DNA from: Dryococelus australis
Lineage: Eukaryota > Arthropoda > Insecta > Phasmatodea > Phasmatidae
Assembly: GCA_029891345.1 (NCBI GenBank)
Contig: CM057003.1
Location: 13,742,709-13,806,708, forward strand
Reading direction: 5' to 3'
Length of the DNA: 64,000 bases
The notes below the pieces were generated by a model. It was not told the origin of the DNA. It searched no databases and was given only the letters and a program-made list of their open reading frames with translations. Made by a program: the position numbers and the translations under genes. Of this stretch, positions 1 to 12,325 are shown piece by piece. Positions within the stretch are counted from its first letter, which is position 1; every line of letters starts with the position of its first letter.

Positions 1-882
1 TTCGTTAATTGGCATGTGTGTGCCTTTATTTTCTCGATTTTTGGACATTATTTCAGAAACAGTATTACACACCCTGCATTTAAAAATCCACGTACAGTGA
101 AATCCATCCACTTTCTCTTTCACAAAATCCTTATCCATAAATGGCGAATCCGAGACTCCATGATGTTTCTTATATTGAATTTGCGTGAACAGATATACTA
201 TATCAATAATTCTTCGCCCAGATAAGACATTAGCCACTTCTGGCGTACGAACGAACACACTCAGAGTCTTCTTCCTTTGACATGTCGCCAGTAATCCTGT
301 GGGAGAAGAGAAGATAGGACATTTATTGCGTATCGGTGTACTAACAGGTAGAACTGGTTTCAGCAAAGCTGTGAGGAGTTATTATAATGTACTCATAACT
401 CGGTAGCAAAAAAAATTTAAACTACACTAAGACAAAATACATAGGTAATTAGATACTCTAACAGAAGTTCAAGACATTAGATTTTAGTACAAATGAACAC
501 GATTGCTGCGTAATTCTGATAGCCCCTCATAGGATATTGTACCTCTACGTTCACGGCCGAAAAGCAGAATGGCGATTTACCATAAAATAGTACTGTTACA
601 TCTTACTTTTGCGCCTGTCTTCAGAAGCATTACAAAACTGTTGTTATGTTACTGCGAAAAATATTTTAAAATTATAATTTCAGAAATTTATACTGGTGCA
701 AAAAAAAAAAAAAGGCGATTTGAAGTAGCTTACTGGGTATGTGTTTCTTCAAAATTTAAACTCTGGCGAAATGTTTGAAATTTGTGGCAATCGACTGTTT
801 GAAGACATGTCTAGATGACTGTCAATGGAAATGGTATCTCCGTACCTGAAAATTAATATTAAATCATAGCATAACAATGAAT
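1..882. other. AT-rich non-coding stretch
   Basis: I see no gene. Open frames are short and uninterpretable, and there are only short A runs (near 698-711). Confidence 0.5.
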
Positions 883-3587
883 AATGCGCATTACATTCTG
901 TATAAGATGCATAGACCTATGTATGTCAAAAATGTGATTAGGGTTATCGTAAAAGATTAAACATACAGATGAAGTTATTATAATTTTCAACTGACAAAGA
1001 CTGTGTTCGTGGACCTTGAGTTCTCTCCTCTACGTCGCGTCGCCTCGGTGGAACAGTGTTCCGAAATACCTCACGTTTGCCACAACGGGGAAAATAAACG
1101 TCTTTAAAAGTATTATAGGCCTACGTTATTTATGAGTGTGTCATGAAGGTAAAGGAATAACATCGGTGCGTAAGAAAATTGATAAAATACTTACAGTGAA
1201 TGTGGTTGCTCACTGCTACCAAATGTCTGAAAGTGGAATCAATGGATTATTTGAGGTAGTGTTTGGATCATTACCACTGGAAATTAAGTTACAGTATCTC
1301 ATGTACTGTAAATAATAATTCGTGTATTAGGAATATTTACGTAGCATCTTTATAAAAATTTCAAATTTGCGAATATACGTATTTTAAGAAGCATAACTCA
1401 ACTATTTCATTTATTAGTAAAAAAATTTTACTATCAGTGTTGACTGTATTACCATAATACAGATCATATGTAAGCATAGTTTTTTGTTGCAAAATATTTC
1501 GTTGTAAATACTTACAGAGCACAAATATTAATATTGTATCGCGCCTCGTTTATTTCCTGGGGTATTTCATAAACCGCTTTCAGAGCACTGAAAGCAGCTT
1601 TAACAGGGCTGCGCAAAAATTAAGAAAAAAAAAATACCCATTATACTTTTAAGATTAATATTTTGTATTTTCTCGTATGAGCTTTGTTTGACAAATATGG
1701 TTACCTGAAAGGTATTTTTCCTGATACGTCATCTTCACGACAGCTTTCAACACAACACGACGCTGTGTTAGTTAGTGGTGTATCCGGGGGGGGGGGGGTT
1801 CAACACAACATGACGCTGTATTATTATTTAGAGGTGTATCCAGGGGAGGGGGGAGGGGACTAAATAAACCCCAGCTATTAATTCCAGAGAATACTTAAAA
1901 TGTGCACTTTTGTGATAAGTATTTAATGCAAAACTAAGTGTGCCTGAATTTAATTATATTTATTACAGAAACGGTTACCTTTGATGTAGCGAAATCATTC
2001 ACAGCCGTGATAAAGTACCAACATTTCCCCAAAATTAATATTCTTTTAGTTAACGGTTGTCTCGTACCTGCGCCAAAACAAATAGTATGTGCATAACACT
2101 TGATATTCGCTAACAAATCTTAGTCGAGCCATCGTCCTGCGAAACTTTTCCTGAGATTCCGTGCTAATGTAGTTCACTTTTCCTGAGATTCCATGCTAAT
2201 GTAGTTCACTTTCTCTGATTTTCCATGCTAATGTAGTTCACTTTTCCTGAGATTCCGTGCTAATGTAGTTCACTTTTCCTGAGATCCCGTGCTAATGTAG
2301 TTCACTTTTCCTGAGATCCCGTGCTAATGTAGTTCACTTTCTCTGATTTTCGTTATACTCTTACTGAGTGTTGTTCATTAAATTATTGGAATGCTCGAGA
2401 AGCTATTTTGCTCTTCGATGAAACTACACACGTTTATCGCTTCTCCGGCTGGAAAAATTCTAATTGTTTTTGGATGAATTATTAGCTAGGGACGTATACA
2501 AGCAAATTCAAATCTTAGTATATTTCTTTATCTTCGTTAGTTTTTTATTTTTTTATTTTCACTTAGGAACTTCAGCATGCACATTACGCCAGAATAAATC
2601 GATTAGCTTAATTTAATTTTCGTGCCAGAAGTGAAAACATGGTTATCTTTGTAACGCACAACATGCACATCTGTGGCGTATTTATTACAAAGGAAAGTTT
2701 TTTTGCTCGTAAATTGCTAGAAACTATTTCGGCAGCCAAGCGACACGTTTTTTTTTTTTTTTTTTTTTTAAGAACAAGAATAAATTTACAGTGTACGTCG
2801 AATCCTTCCAAGGTAATACGAGGCGTTGGGTTTAATTTCCACTCGTGTCTAACATTGGACAATATCCGCATTCACTACATATACAGGCGCACAAAACAAC
2901 TGGGAAACAATCCTTACACCAACTTAGAAACCACTTTGCTTTATGCATGTGGACAAAAGTCTCCTTCAGTTAACCACAGCTATGCTGGTGGTGGCGATGA
3001 GCCTAGCAAGCGCGTATACGAAGGCCAATTGTTTCAAATGCTTAAATAATCCGAAACAAATAGTAACAACATAGCTAATTACCAACTACACGTATATTCG
3101 CACATTTGTAATTTTTATAAAGATGCTACGTAAATATTCCTAATACACGAATTATTATTTACAGTACATGAGATACTGTAATTGAATTTCCAGTGGTAAT
3201 GATCCAAACACTACCTCAAATAGTCCATTGATTCCACTTTCAGACATTTGGTAGCAGTGTGCGACCACATTCACTGTAAGTATTTTATCAATTTTCTTAC
3301 GCACCGGTGTTATTCCTTTACCTTCATGACACACTCATAAATAACGTAGGCCTATAATACTTTTAAAGACGTTTATTTTCCCCGTTGTGGCAAACGTGAG
3401 GTATTTCGGAACACTGTTCCACCGAGGCGACGCGACGTAGAGGAGAGAACTCAAGGTCCACGAACACAGTCTTTGTCAGTTGAAAATTATAATAACTTCA
3501 TCTGTATGTTTAATCTTTTACGATAACCCTAATCACATTTTTGACATACATAGGTCTATGCATCTTATACAGAATGTAATGCGCATT
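883..3587. mobile_element. Foldback element with ~500-bp inverted arms
   Basis: Positions 883-1380 and 3091-3587 are near-identical reverse complements of almost equal length (498 and 497 bp). For example, the left-arm string GTGTTCCGAAATACCTCACG returns inverted in the right arm near 3398. The 1.7 kb between the arms has no convincing coding frame; it holds a G run near 1788-1798, a 32-bp minisatellite and a T run near 2750. Two long arms around a non-coding core are the architecture of a foldback or long-TIR non-autonomous DNA transposon. High arm identity suggests a recent insertion or gene conversion. I could not identify a target duplication, so the superfamily is open. A local inverted segmental duplication is the alternative. 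Confidence 0.75.
2145..2352. repeat. 32-bp minisatellite, six full copies plus a partial
   Basis: Units begin at 2145, 2177, 2209, 2241, 2273 and 2305, with a partial at 2337. Each unit carries CTTTTCCTGAGATTCC followed by GCTAATGTAGTTCA. Two units share the variant CTTTCTCTGATTTTC. It lies in the core of the foldback element. Confidence 0.95.
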
Positions 3588-4310
3588 TTGTATGAAGCAT
3601 TATTTATTTGTTATTACGGCGTCCTATGATGAATTAAGCTTAGAATTTGTTGGTATGGTCTCAGTTACTGAGAGAATTCGACTACATACACCACTGTAGC
3701 GGAATTTCAACAAAATCATCAATGTATGGGAATGTTAATAAGAGCACACGAACACTTTTTGCGTATTCATTACGTGAGTCTTGAAATGAAAATGCCATAA
3801 ATATCTTAGAAAACTTGGCGGATATATCAGTGCAGCAAAATCATCATAACATTGATATTACAACAATGCATTTAATTTTTATTACTTATGTATAGCTTTT
3901 AAGCCTTTTGTTATTTTTTATTGTATTGCTTAAGATATCGGTGATATGCCTTCGTGATTAATTTTACTTTTATTTAAAAGAAAATACTACACTCTAACTC
4001 TGTATTAATACGATTATGAATCAGATGAAAGCTAACTTTACTATTGTAGAGTTTCGGTTTTAAACTTTCTCGTCGTTAAGGAATGCGTATTGCTGTATTA
4101 AAATACGTATTTTAATGCCATATTGCACTATTTACTAATAAATTAGAAACACTAACTGTATTTTTGCATGAGTGTTGTTAGACCTATATAAGTTATTACA
4201 TAATTTTTAGTGCACAATTTAGTTTACTTAACCCTGCCTACTGTGCCAAAATTATTTCCCTAAGGTTTTTTACGCATTTAAATCATGATTGCATACTTAG
4301 TATATATAGT
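3588..4310. other. AT-rich non-coding stretch
   Basis: No gene or recognisable repeat is visible apart from short A/T runs. Confidence 0.5.
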
Positions 4311-4620
4311 TCCCGTCAAAAGTTTAAGACCGTTAGTAAATTGTTTAAAATACCGTTCTACTGTAAAACGTTTGCTGCAATCTGCGTAACACAATTTTTT
4401 AACATTGTTACTGTCAAAACACACATTATAATTAAGTTATTGAAATTGGTCAAATAGTTTGTAAGTTATGATTTTTGAAAGGATTACGTAACTCTGGAAT
4501 TATCACTCACATTTATGTGTAGAAAGCTATGTAGACACAAATCTACAGCTATTTAAGTGTAATGCTTTTTTTAATTACCTTCATAAATACAATTGAAAGA
4601 AAAAAACAAACAGGGACCAG
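4311..4620. mobile_element. Possible Tc1-like element end
   Basis: The segment begins with GTCAAAAGTTTAAGACCG after a TA-rich junction. This style of end is known from Tc1-like elements. AT-rich untranslated-looking sequence follows and the opposite end was not found, so this is at best a truncated copy. Confidence 0.3.
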
Positions 4621-6399
4621 AATAAATTTGGAAGCAAGTTTTATATTTTAAAATGATTTCTCACTGTAAGGAAAATTAGCTATAAATTCGTCAACATTGA
4701 CAACTATATATGTTTCTTAAAAGTTGAGCTAGCGAGATGGGGTTTCCAGCGCTAGTTAGTTCTCTTTCCACTCAAATGATAACATTACAGGTTTGTTACC
4801 GAGAAATTATAAATTCACCGATAATTGCCATCCATGTTGAGAGATACAGTTGCAGGGGAAGTTTCGTGCCGTTGTGTATAAAATGGCGAAAAAAAAAGGG
4901 GTATTACTGAACATAACGTGGTAAATTTTCGGAATGAGTAAGTGCAACAAAATAACGAGAAATTGAAACCCAGCCGGGCATTTCAAAGGCATGTTTAACC
5001 AATATAAGAATTTTTTTTTAAAGTCAGGAGCATAATAAGAATGTGAAGGAAAAAAAATTTAAAATACCAACAAATATTCGTCGGTTACCTTAATTTTCAG
5101 TAATTTATTTGAGAAGTATTAAATTAGTTCACAGTGTATTCGTATTTCGGTTACTGATTTATGTCCTATACTATGTGAAGTTTTCATTTTCACTTTGCGT
5201 GGTCCTAAACGTTTGTATATGTGCTGCAAGTTTAAGAAATTCGTTCACACAAACTGGCTAGATCTTGACTGGTGTGTTTCAATAAGACCTATTACGATCG
5301 TTTCACATAGTGTAAATGTGAACAGTGATCCTGTATTGCCTGTTGCTGGCCACTCGCAAAAATAACGGAGTAGTTTTTATTTTGAAATGCCGTCTGCTCA
5401 CATAACCGAGCGCATAGACTGTCCTTTTTTTTTTTTTTTTCCTGAATGGGAGACGAATGGATTATAAAACTAGGCTACTTCATAACGGAAAATTAAATAT
5501 AGTTGTTTAAAAAAGTAGATGTACCGTACATATAGCAACGTAATGTGTTCGTACAGTGGGGAGACAAAATGAATAAATTGCATAATATAAGTACATGAAA
5601 TAAAGCGGATTATTTCATCTGTAAATTTGGTAATATTTGTACATTGCCGGAAATTTAAAACTATGTTTAATAGGCTTATCAAAGTGCTCGCATATAATGA
5701 TTAATGTATCATTAAATTGTAAACATAATTATCCAAATTAATTTAACAATTTCATTTTTTTTTTATTTGTCTCACGATTAATGAACACATATAAGAAAAA
5801 CATGTATGCATATCCCAGTTGAATTTCACTGTGGGAATTAAATTGTTGGGTGCACAAAAACATAGGAAATGTATGTAGTTTTTATTCATTTCCGATCCGA
5901 CACGGAAGACTGAAAAGTGACGTAAGTTGTGGATCCAGGCTGTGCGCAGACAAAAGGACTTAACGTTACACGGCCTATAAAACTATTATTGCACACTTAG
6001 GCAGAATGTACGAAATATTTTCAATGTATTTTTTTTTTAGTTTACTGTTAGGTGACAAATTTTTTTTTTATAAATTACGTCCCTATGAAGTATATTTAAC
6101 ATAGTATAAATTAATAGGTATAATAAGCTTACATATTAGGCTGTCTAGATAATTGCCGTGATTCCGTGAAAAAAAATAATGATGACATTTATGTAATGAT
6201 AAATAAACATATATTTGAATATATTCAAATCGGTAATTAGTGAATCATTGATTTTCAATCCGGATAGGTCACCTTGGGAGCCAACAGCCGTATCAAGAAT
6301 ATGCAGCAGTCATTCTATTGGAAACAGACGGTCAGGATATTCCCAGAATCCAGCATAAGTCACCAGTGTTTTCCCACACAAGATTATAGAGAGAGAGAA
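4621..6399. other. AT-rich non-coding stretch
   Basis: I recognise nothing here. It has T runs near 5426-5440 and 6030-6070, and no frame resembles a known domain. Confidence 0.5.
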
Positions 6400-7555
6400 A
6401 AAAACGCCGCTTCATCTCAAGAGCCGCAAAACGAAGAAAGAATAATGTAAACGCAAGTTTTGTAGAAGACGAATGTTCAACGAGTGCTGCTGCTGCTATT
6501 ACGAAACACGAAGTTGCGACACAGATAGATGTCTGTGAAACCATTCCTAGCGATTTCATTTTTTGTTGCACCATCAGTGGCTATTCAAGCGTCTGTTCCA
6601 TTGTGTGCGGAACTTCAATCACACGTGAAACGTTACGACAAGAGCTCAGGAGCAAGTAATGCTATAAATGAATTACTAGGTTTCCAGGGAAATCCTTCAA
6701 TCAGAGATGAAACAGAAATGCGAGATTTAACAGGAGTGACACTTGTGGTTTTCAACCTGTTTTTAACGTTGTTATAGGCTGTTCACGGTAAAATGAGCAC
6801 TTTTGAAAGCCCTGCTTAAGATCTACTAGTATGCCGTTGTGTATTTTTCCGCCTTATGTAAAATTAACGTTGCCATGGACCTCGTCACTTTATTCATGCG
6901 TCGGTCAATTGAAACTGTGAAATTACTAGAAAAGTAAATACTTCAAAAATCTGCTCATTTTTACACTTCGATGCATTAAAAATAACAGGAAGCGAAATAA
7001 ATAATTTAAGCTATCATAAATGGTTACCTAACGCTTTCTATTTGACATTAAGATATGGAACTACTTTCCCTCCACCGTAACCAACTTTCCTGGGCGCTTG
7101 TCACTGTGTGCCCGTTAAAATATACGCAGGTATAAGCAGTGACTCTTTTCTTAGGTTGATTTCAAAAGTGCTCACTTTATCGTGAACAGCCTTTACCAAC
7201 TGAAACTCACTCGTACAGTAAAATTAGCAAAGAAAATTGCTTGTTCATTTTTTTTTTATATTTTTTTTTTATGAAAACTGGATTGTTTTATTCTGCTATG
7301 AGAGTTATGTCCGGGGTTCATCGTACAACAGTATAGCGCATTTTTACCACAATTTGAATGTTACTAGCATCTACAATGGCTAAATACGTGTTTTGGCTTA
7401 GCAGGGAAAGTGCATGGAAACAAAGCCAGCAGCATTTAAAATAAAATACCCCCAAGTGCAGAGAGATAATTGATTGCACGTAAGTTAAGGTTGAACAGCC
7501 ACCGAGCATTGATGAAAGAGAGTTTCTTTACTCAAATTACAAGGTCACATAGAGA
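6400..7555 (+). pseudogene. Decayed DDE_Tnp_4-type (IS5/Harbinger-like) transposase, split by a MITE
   Basis: Before 6774 one frame ends in DLTGVTLVVFNLFLTLL, the pattern of the helix-turn-helix that precedes DDE_Tnp_4 domains. After the MITE (7193 onward) the same protein resumes as LPTETHSYSKISKENCLF. Further on, around 7390-7540, a frame reads VFWLSRESAWKQ, then REIIDCT, then VEQPPSIDERE and YSNYK. These match the first half of the DDE_Tnp_4 catalytic domain, where the D of IIDCT is the first catalytic aspartate. Stops lie directly after IIDCT and between blocks, several frame changes are needed, and the second and third catalytic residues were not found. The upstream frame also has an ATQ-type acidic/serine linker typical of these proteins. 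This is a dead transposase. A YqaJ-type relic faces it 300 bp away. Confidence 0.7.
6775..7192 (+). mobile_element. PIF/Harbinger-like MITE, family A copy 1
   Basis: A 418-bp element with ends TAGGCTGTTCACGGTAAA and, inverted, AGGCTGTTCACGATAAAG. It is flanked by TTA on both sides (6772-6774 and 7193-7195). Removing the element and one TTA restores the codon series ACG TTG TTA CCA ACT (T-L-L-P-T) in the surrounding transposase relic, which gives an empty-site proof of a 3-bp duplication. TTA duplications and GGCTGTT-type ends are typical of PIF/Harbinger MITEs. Confidence 0.88.
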
Positions 7556-7849
7556 TGTGCATTCAGCGAATTAGAATATCTAACATGTGAACTGAACTGC
7601 TCCCATATGTTGATGACATTGTTAATGTGTGTTGTGTTTTAGTAAATTTGCAGTCTCCCATTATTCAAGATGAGAAATCAAGTCAAGGTTTACATTATTG
7701 TGACACACTGAAATAATTTACTGTGGAATTTATACACACGACAAAACATATCCAACATATTAGTACATTACTGTACACATAAGAGAGCCACGTGGTAACT
7801 GAGATAGTCGGGCAACAATGAAAACATACGATTAATAAACTTTCTGCTC

Positions 7850-8326
7850 GCATTGGCTGTTACTTTGTTTCATTGTAATGAGCTGGAAAAAGTCTTGGTA
7901 AATAGTGAGAAAAATAAAATGTTACTTTTTTATCAATACAAGTCCGAACGTATTTTAAGTCCTGTTTGCAATGTTATGCAAACTTATAGTTTTTCACTGC
8001 AAACAAACAAGTCTTATTTGCCCATATGTGTTACTTACATAAGCATCTGGCACTGGGTGTAATGCATGTGATTTAGATTTAATTTAACATTTTTTTATTT
8101 TCGTCTAAATACAAATAATTCACGTTAGCATTGCCTGCCCCATCAACTAAGCACTTATCCTTAAATGAAACTGGACACTGTACTTCTAAAACTATTTCAG
8201 TTCGCCCTTCATTGTCAACAATGCCGTCTGGACTTCCACACCGCCATGGCTGTAATTTGTGAACTACCAAACCATAGCGTACAACTTTGGTATCACGTGA
8301 TCTTTGATAATTTTCTAGAAAAACAC
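7850..8326 (-). pseudogene. Decayed YqaJ-type nuclease/recombinase domain
   Basis: On the minus strand, 8326 to 8079 reads KVVRYGLVVHKLQPW, then GSPDGIVDNEGRTEIVLEVQ followed by CP. This is the SPDGIV...LEVKCP active-site pattern of YqaJ viral-recombinase-like nucleases. Shifting frame near 8075, it continues MHYTQCQMLM-stop-VTHMGK-stop-DLFVCSEKL, the H-YYTQVQ and cDLFV motifs of the same fold. It then reads IDKKVTFYFSHYLPRLFPAH down to about 7850. At least two frameshifts and three stops make it non-functional. It is convergent with the DDE_Tnp_4 relic. The upstream side is cut by a SINE at about 8330. Confidence 0.72.
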
Positions 8327-8329
8327 ATT

Positions 8330-8478
8330 ACGTCTTCCGTTGGTCGGCAGGTTTTCTCGGGAATCTCCTGTTTCCCCGCACCCCTTCATTCCAGTGCCGC
8401 TTCATATTCACTTCACTCACCCTCGTCGGCTCTCAAGACCTCGCTGTTAAGAGCCACCCAAATCTCTTCACACACATA
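8330..8478 (+). mobile_element. tRNA-derived SINE, 5'-truncated copy
   Basis: It matches the body of the SINE at 28507-28755: a GGTTTTCTCGGGAATCTCC block, a TTCATTCCAGTGCCGC block and a GGCTCTCAAGACCTCG block, ending AAATCTCTTCACACAC. The tRNA-like head is missing. A CT microsatellite grows from its 3' end. Confidence 0.8.
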
Positions 8479-8479
8479 A

Positions 8480-8480
8480 C

Positions 8481-8559
<79 letters not shown>

Positions 8560-8562
8560 GTA
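8480..8562. repeat. (TC)n microsatellite
   Basis: About 80 bp of nearly pure TC/CT, with one interrupting A, directly follow the SINE tail. Confidence 0.98.
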
Positions 8563-10371
8563 TGGTTACAACATAATAACATTTCAAAATGGTAACAGGA
8601 CTTACGGACTACCAGTATTGCTAACCGATATCAATTGCAGCAGCGGTGCCGGAGCCAACTCCACTCAAAAGCTAGAAAAAGCTGCAGTGGACCTAACCCC
8701 CAGCGCCACTACAAATAGAAAGCCCCAAGGATCTAGTTGTGACGAGTGTGACCTCGAAAGGTTAATGTAAGCAGAGAAAGCCGAACCAAAGTTCAGTTAC
8801 CAACACCTATTACACAAGTAATTCAACATAAGGTAACATATTACCAAAATTACATTATGTATTTAAGTGATGAAGCAAGAGTGAACTTGTACTTATAAAT
8901 GAAAGTATAAGTTATATTCAGATGACTACCTTTTATTTTTAAACTCATATGTTTTTAGTAAATATGATGTTTTTTTTTCATAATCAATAATAATAAATAT
9001 CAAAAAATAATCTCAAGGTACAAATTATCTCAACATTATTTCTCCCACCTTTTTTTCCTCCCATTTTTCTCTTTTAGGAAAATACTTTTTTTATAGGGAT
9101 CCCTAGTTTCAAATAACTAATAAAAATTACCTTGTATCGACTCATGAGCCTAGCAAGTTACATTTTCGGAAATTGAAAACTTTTCTTTCAGATCTCATGT
9201 TAAATAGCGATTCTCGTGCTAATTTAACTTTTGATTTGAAAAAGTCTTACAACTCTTGTTCCATTTGCAAATGGTCCCGTGACCTTGATTAAAAAAAAAA
9301 ACTATATTAGCTTTTATATTGTTACAGTTACAAAATTATTAGTCCATAGTAAAATATTGGTACAGTGATTTATCTGAAGCGCCACCAAAAAAGTTCATGT
9401 TGAAATTGTTAAAAAAAATAAACATTGGTGTAGTTTATCGTCGGCGATTGTTCGTTAGGTCACATGCACGTGCCAAAATTCCAAAAATGCATGGCCTGAT
9501 GTCGCATTATGTTGGAACGTGGCCCACCTCGGGACGTTCCCAGGTCGACAGGTATAGGACCGTCATGAAATCACAAGTTAACATCCAAACAAGAGTCGCC
9601 ACGCCTCGGCACGAAGTCTGGGCCAAACGGATTCAAGATCTCGTCGTCTGAGCCGGGCGGTTGGACTGCTGAGCAAAGATTTTGACACGTGGAAATAGGC
9701 ACGGGCGGCCACAAAAACGTGAACAAAAGGGCGACAAACAATAAAAACCATAAAACTCACTCGCCAGTTGCGGTGAACGAGAAGTTGTTGCACCGTAAAA
9801 CCATGAATAAGCCCAAGCAGTCGTCACGCCGTGGAGGCTAGGCGAAGAATGCGGGAGTAGGCGCGGTCAGAAAATACCACTGGTGTGAGTCGTTTCAGAA
9901 AATCAACGATCCAACCGAAATGCAGACTTCAACATTTAAACTTGAAGTAACTTATCAAGATTGTATTTCGGTTAAAATAATACCAGATGCATAGTAAGGA
10001 CGTTAATAATTTTAAATAGCAAATTTCAAATAAACATAACAGAGCAAAATTCTACCGATATATTTTAACTGTTGGCGTAACAACTGGCAACAGAACTTAG
10101 AATTTTGTTTTGTCAAGATAATAGTTCAAGAAATATCAGAATAATTGGTCACCTACAAATAATGCAAGGTATACAAAATTAGCGAAATCACAGAATATTA
10201 TTAAATCATGTAAAAACATCAATAAATGAGTTAGAGTAACACTGACCCAAAATTGATTAACCTTGCTTAACAATAAAACGAATGCAAGAAAATGTAGGTG
10301 CTGGAACAGAACACGAGTATTTTGCTATAAAAATTAACAAAATTATTCCCAGAAAGGGAAAACCAAATTAC
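8563..10371. other. Non-coding stretch with a GC-richer patch
   Basis: Mostly AT-rich. At 9430-9870 the base composition is visibly more GC-rich, with overlapping open frames on both strands, but none resembles a protein I know. I treat it as unidentified repeat or unique DNA. Confidence 0.4.
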
Positions 10372-10612
10372 TAGAGACCTGAAGAATTCGCGGATTCATT
10401 TTGGGACAAGCTAGAATTCAAAACACGAGTGTATATATAACTTCAGCCATTAGTCCACACGGTGTTTGACACCTCCTGGTGAACGCTGGCCCAATCTCGC
10501 CTTTCACTGTGACAGCAGGCAACCAATGTGCTTTTGATATCGGCATATTTGTACATAAGACTGTAGAGTCTACCTTCCAGGCCATTGTACTCGCGAATTT
10601 TTCAGGTCTCTA
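10372..10612 (+). mobile_element. hAT-like MITE, family E copy 1
   Basis: A 241-bp element with ends TAGAGACCTGAAGAATTCGC and, inverted, TAGAGACCTGAAAAATTCGC. It is flanked by a perfect 8-bp duplication CAAATTAC (10364-10371 and 10613-10620). The 8-bp duplication and TAGAGA-type end point to the hAT superfamily. There is no coding capacity. Confidence 0.9.
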
Positions 10613-10947
10613 CAAATTACGAAACACAGTTAAACAGATAAACGTGTGTCAAAAGCGGCACATTGCTTCAGTACCCTCAAAAGTCCAAACTTGTCACTGA
10701 CCTTGAAAATTATTATTTGTTGGTATGGTTATATAACACCTCAGATGATTGATTGCACAAATTTGTCAATCTCTGGTGCTGTTAAGATAATGCGAAAAAC
10801 GGCACGTGTGCATGTACGTTACGTAAAAAAGTAGTCGTATTTTTTTATTTCGTAATTTTTTAAGTGGTCCCTTTCTAAACTTTTATGAAGTTTCTGGCAT
10901 AGTCTATCAAATCTGAACTTCAAATAATGCACTCTGCCACTGTACTA

Positions 10948-11179
10948 TAGGCTATTGGCGAGGAAGTGAACACTTTTAAGGCCCTGCAAAATTTTCCTTT
11001 CAACCAATTTTATCTTTCCGGCACTTTTTAATATAACCATTGTCATGTGACTACTAAAGGCAGTGTGTATATTTAACCACTATCAGAAGTAAACGCCTAA
11101 GGCTGCAATAATATAATATTTATTAGTGGTTAATATATATTGAAAGGGTTTTAATCGTCAACTGTATCGAGAACAGTCT
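10948..11179. mobile_element. PIF/Harbinger-like MITE, family B copy 1 (degraded)
   Basis: The ends read AGGCTATTGGCGAGGAAG and GTATCGAGAACAGTCT, with a GCCCTGCAAAATTTTCC block just inside the left end. It is shorter than family A and shares its terminal plan. Similar copies lie at 27808 and 52969. Confidence 0.6.
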
Positions 11180-11464
11180 TTAACAGAGGGCTCATTCACT
11201 CGATGGGGAAAAATAAAAAGCTCAAGAAGATCTGACAATATTTGTTCTCTAAAAAAGTTAAATTATTATGACTGTTTCCCGCGTGTTTCTTCGTAAGTTA
11301 GTTTTATTGATTTCTTATCGCTTTAAGACAATAATAGAATGGCATATGCCGTGTTCTATACTTTTAACACTGAAAGTATAGCTAAACCAGGAAGGAGGTC
11401 TGTATTTTAGCATAAATATGAGTTCAACTTTGCTCTCAACAGGTCGGAGAGAGAGAGAACACGC

Positions 11465-11600
11465 TATAGTCTATTCTCAGTGTCTTCTCACTTTTTGAAT
11501 CAAACCTTTGAAAAATCACCGTTAGCATGACGCATGTCATTGTTTACTAAATAAGCCATGTATCACAATCATTTTATACCTGTGTTAAAATTAAAGTATG
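11465..11600. mobile_element. MITE family C, left-end fragment
   Basis: Starts TATAGTCTATTCTCAGTG and continues through GAATCAAACCTTTGAAAAAT, which matches the left parts of the copies at 21540, 35932 and 56925. The right end is not found nearby. Confidence 0.55.
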
Positions 11601-11949
11601 TTATTTTTTGTTACATTGAAATTTTAATCTATACATAGTCTAAAACAAAGTCGCCAGGCCGTGTGTGTCTGTGTATTCGGCTAATGCTTCAAACATGAAT
11701 ATTTAGCATCGTCATACTCTCCAGTATAGAGACTTAAAATTTGGAGGGATTTTTACCTGTTAGTTATTTCGTAACGGCAGTTTAAGTGAAGGCGCGTCAA
11801 GTTCTCCCAGGCAGTGGGTCGGAGCTGTCGCCCGAGTGCGACCCATGTGACGGGATGTGCTGCAACGTTCGTAATTGTCGACCAACTGAGTTCACCTCCC
11901 GTTCTTCTAACTATGGGCCGTGCCTACCGGCTGGCAGCTGCGAAATGTA

Positions 11950-12325
11950 ATTAGGAGATCCTATGTAAAGGAAATTTAACTATGATATCCCATGTAAAGG
12001 AAATTTAACTAGGAGATCCCATGTAGAGGGAATTTAATTAGGAGATCCCGTGTAATTGAAATTTAATTAGGAGATCCCATGTAATTGGAATTTAATTAGG
12101 AGATCCCATGCAAAGTAAATTTAATTAGGAGATCCCATGTAAAGGAAATTTAACTAGGAGATCCCATGTAAAGGGAATTTAACTAGGAGATCCCATGTAA
12201 AGGAAATTTAATTAGGAAACCCCATGTAAAGGAAATTTAACTAGGAGATTCCCTGTAAAGGAAATTTAATTAACAGATGTCATTTAAAGGGAATTTGATT
12301 AGGAGATCCCGTGTAAAGGAACTTT
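11950..12325. repeat. 30-bp minisatellite, about 12 copies
   Basis: The unit has two parts, AGGAGATCCCATGTAAAGG and AAATTTAACT, in tandem with point variants (TAATTGGAATT, TAGAGGGAATT). No spacers separate the units and the units themselves vary, so this is not a CRISPR array. Confidence 0.95.

Noticed and set aside
2639-3049. 136-codon open frame on +
   Set aside because: It spans a long T run (poly-Phe) inside the foldback element, with no family resemblance.
11950-12325. Array of ~30-bp repeats that could suggest CRISPR
   Set aside because: The units are contiguous with no unique spacers and vary internally; the surrounding DNA is eukaryotic. It is a minisatellite.
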